This document shows positions 63,281 through 64,000 of a DNA stretch of 64,000 nucleotides, piece by piece. The first letter of the stretch is position 1. Each line of letters opens with the position of its first letter. This DNA comes from Halomonas shengliensis. GTDB taxonomy: Bacteria > Pseudomonadota > Gammaproteobacteria > Pseudomonadales > Halomonadaceae. A program made the translations under genes and the position numbers. The DNA lies in contig NZ_FNIV01000003.1 in assembly GCF_900104135.1 (NCBI RefSeq), positions 310,001-374,000 on the forward strand. The letters run 5' to 3'. The notes beneath the pieces are model-generated. The model did not search any database. It saw only the letters and a program-made list of their open reading frames with translations, and was not told where the DNA came from.

Positions 63281-64000
63281 CGCCGCCCTCCTCGCCGCCC
63301 TCGGCGGCCTGCTCGTCACCGTTGCCGGAGGCGGCCTTCACCACCTCCTGGAACCTGGCCAGGCGCGCCTGGACCCTGCCATTGAGGCTCTCTGCCGGGA
63401 AGCTGCCCGCCTCGTCGGCTTCGCCAAGGGTCTCGCCGGTCAGCAGGGTCAATGCCTCGTCCACATGACGCACCGCGAAGATACGGAAACGGCCCCCCTC
63501 CATCGCCTCGCGCACCTCGCGCTTGAGCATCAGGTGCTCGACGTTGGTGGCCGGCAGGATCACCGCCTGGCCCTCAAGTTCGCCGCGGGCGACGCAGACA
63601 TCGAAGAAGCCCTCGATCTTCTCGTTGACGCCACCCACCGCCTGCACCTCGCCGTGCTGGTCGATGGAGCCGGTGACCGCGAAGGCCTGGTCGAGCCCTA
63701 CCCGGGCGATGGCCGAGACCAGCGCACACACCTCCGCCACCGAGGCGCTGTCGCCCTCGATGCCGCCGTAGGACTGCTCGAAGGCCAGGCTCGCCGACAG
63801 CGACAGCGGGCTCTCGGCGGCGTAGCGCCCGGCCAGGTAGCGCGACAGGATCATCACCGCCTTGGAGTGGATGCGCCCGCCCAGGCGCGCCTCGCGCTCG
63901 ATGTCCACCACCTGGCCGCTGCCGGGCCTGGCCGTCGCGGTGATGCGAGTCGGCTGGCCGAAGGCGAAGTCGCCCAGCGCGAGCACCGAGAGGCCGTTGA
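63270..64000 (-). CDS. Lon-like (LonB/Lon2 type) protease, C-terminal part; continues past the window edge
   Basis: The open frame runs off the right edge, so only the end of the protein is seen. It is a Lon-type peptidase domain, with catalytic Ser in EGDSASVAEVCALVSA and Lys in VGGVNEKIEGFFDVC. The sequence RLGGRIHSKAVMILSRYLAGRYA is typical of the short LonB/AAA+ group rather than of the housekeeping Lon at 41.7 kb. The N-terminal ATPase should lie outside. The C-terminus is acidic (EGGEEGGDDA). A universal stress gene follows in the same operon. Confidence 0.85.
   Translation of the reverse strand, partial: NGLSVLALGDFAFGQPTRITATARPGSGQVVDIEREARLGGRIHSKAVMILSRYLAGRYAAESPLSLSASLAFEQSYGGIEGDSASVAEVCALVSAIARVGLDQAFAVTGSIDQHGEVQAVGGVNEKIEGFFDVCVARGELEGQAVILPATNVEHLMLKREVREAMEGGRFRIFAVRHVDEALTLLTGETLGEADEAGSFPAESLNGRVQARLARFQEVVKAASGNGDEQAAEGGEEGGDDA

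Noticed and set aside
1..64000. CRISPR array, prophage, integrase or large conjugative element anywhere in the window.
   Set aside because: No regularly spaced repeats, phage structural genes or integrase were seen. The only transposition gene is tnpB.

Overview
The window looks like a chromosome segment of a Halomonas-like gammaproteobacterium (Halomonadaceae). The basis is high G+C coding sequence, the conserved block folD - tRNAs - tig - clpP - clpX - lon - hupB - ppiD, an E. coli-like yehZYXW osmoprotectant importer, a TRAP transporter, and gene forms close to Pseudomonas/Halomonas. The assignment is inference from gene content; no database was searched.

Layout. 0-9 kb: a truncated 7TM/GGDEF cyclase, rsuA, a YafV-type amidase, a solitary TnpB element (IS200/IS605 group) with matching end hairpins, rarD, metY, a SulP anion transporter and a GntR/FCD regulator. 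9.3-9.7 kb: the guanidinium exporter sugE behind a two-hairpin guanidine-II (mini-ykkC) riboswitch. 10-16 kb: pxpABC (5-oxoprolinase) divergent from a DctPQM TRAP transporter and a MarR-like regulator. 16-18 kb: a membrane protein and a RES/Xre toxin-antitoxin pair. 18.3-20.5 kb: a polar amino acid ABC importer. 20.7-22.5 kb: a eukaryotic-type protein kinase with an unassigned C-terminal half. 22.6-26.5 kb: a branched-chain 2-oxoacid dehydrogenase operon (bkdA1-bkdA2-bkdB) whose E2 carries two very similar lipoyl domains. 26.7-30.5 kb: yehZYXW. 30.6-33.2 kb: a DUF1853 gene and hipBA with three evenly phased operators.

33.3-50.9 kb is mostly housekeeping: cysS-glnS, ppiB, lpxH, a CobW-type metal GTPase with a Zur-like box, ppiD, hupB, lon, clpX, clpP, tig, four tRNAs (Pro, Arg, His, His), folD and luxS-mtnN. 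50.9-56 kb: a lipoprotein esterase, REP-like repeats, pyrC, an EamA transporter, a long inverted-repeat element and a DadA-like oxidoreductase. 56.1-58.5 kb is a small accessory island: an AT-rich stretch, a nucleotidyltransferase-fold protein behind a 10-bp inverted repeat, a second copy of the 3' end of the neighbouring aminotransferase gene, and a RelE/HigA-type toxin-antitoxin pair. 58.5-64 kb: the intact omega-aminotransferase, a TerB-like protein, small membrane proteins, an orphan and apparently truncated YefM/Phd antitoxin, a universal stress protein, and the C-terminal part of a Lon-like protease that runs off the window.

Genes that work together: PxpABC with the TRAP importer is a plausible 5-oxoproline uptake and hydrolysis unit (inferred). 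LuxS and MtnN are two steps of S-adenosylhomocysteine detoxification. Tig, ClpXP, Lon, PpiD and HU form the conserved proteostasis block. The bkd genes lack an E3 gene here and must share lipoamide dehydrogenase from elsewhere. The most unusual parts are the accessory island at 56-58.5 kb, the phased hipBA operators, the riboswitch-sugE unit and the kinase of unknown partner.
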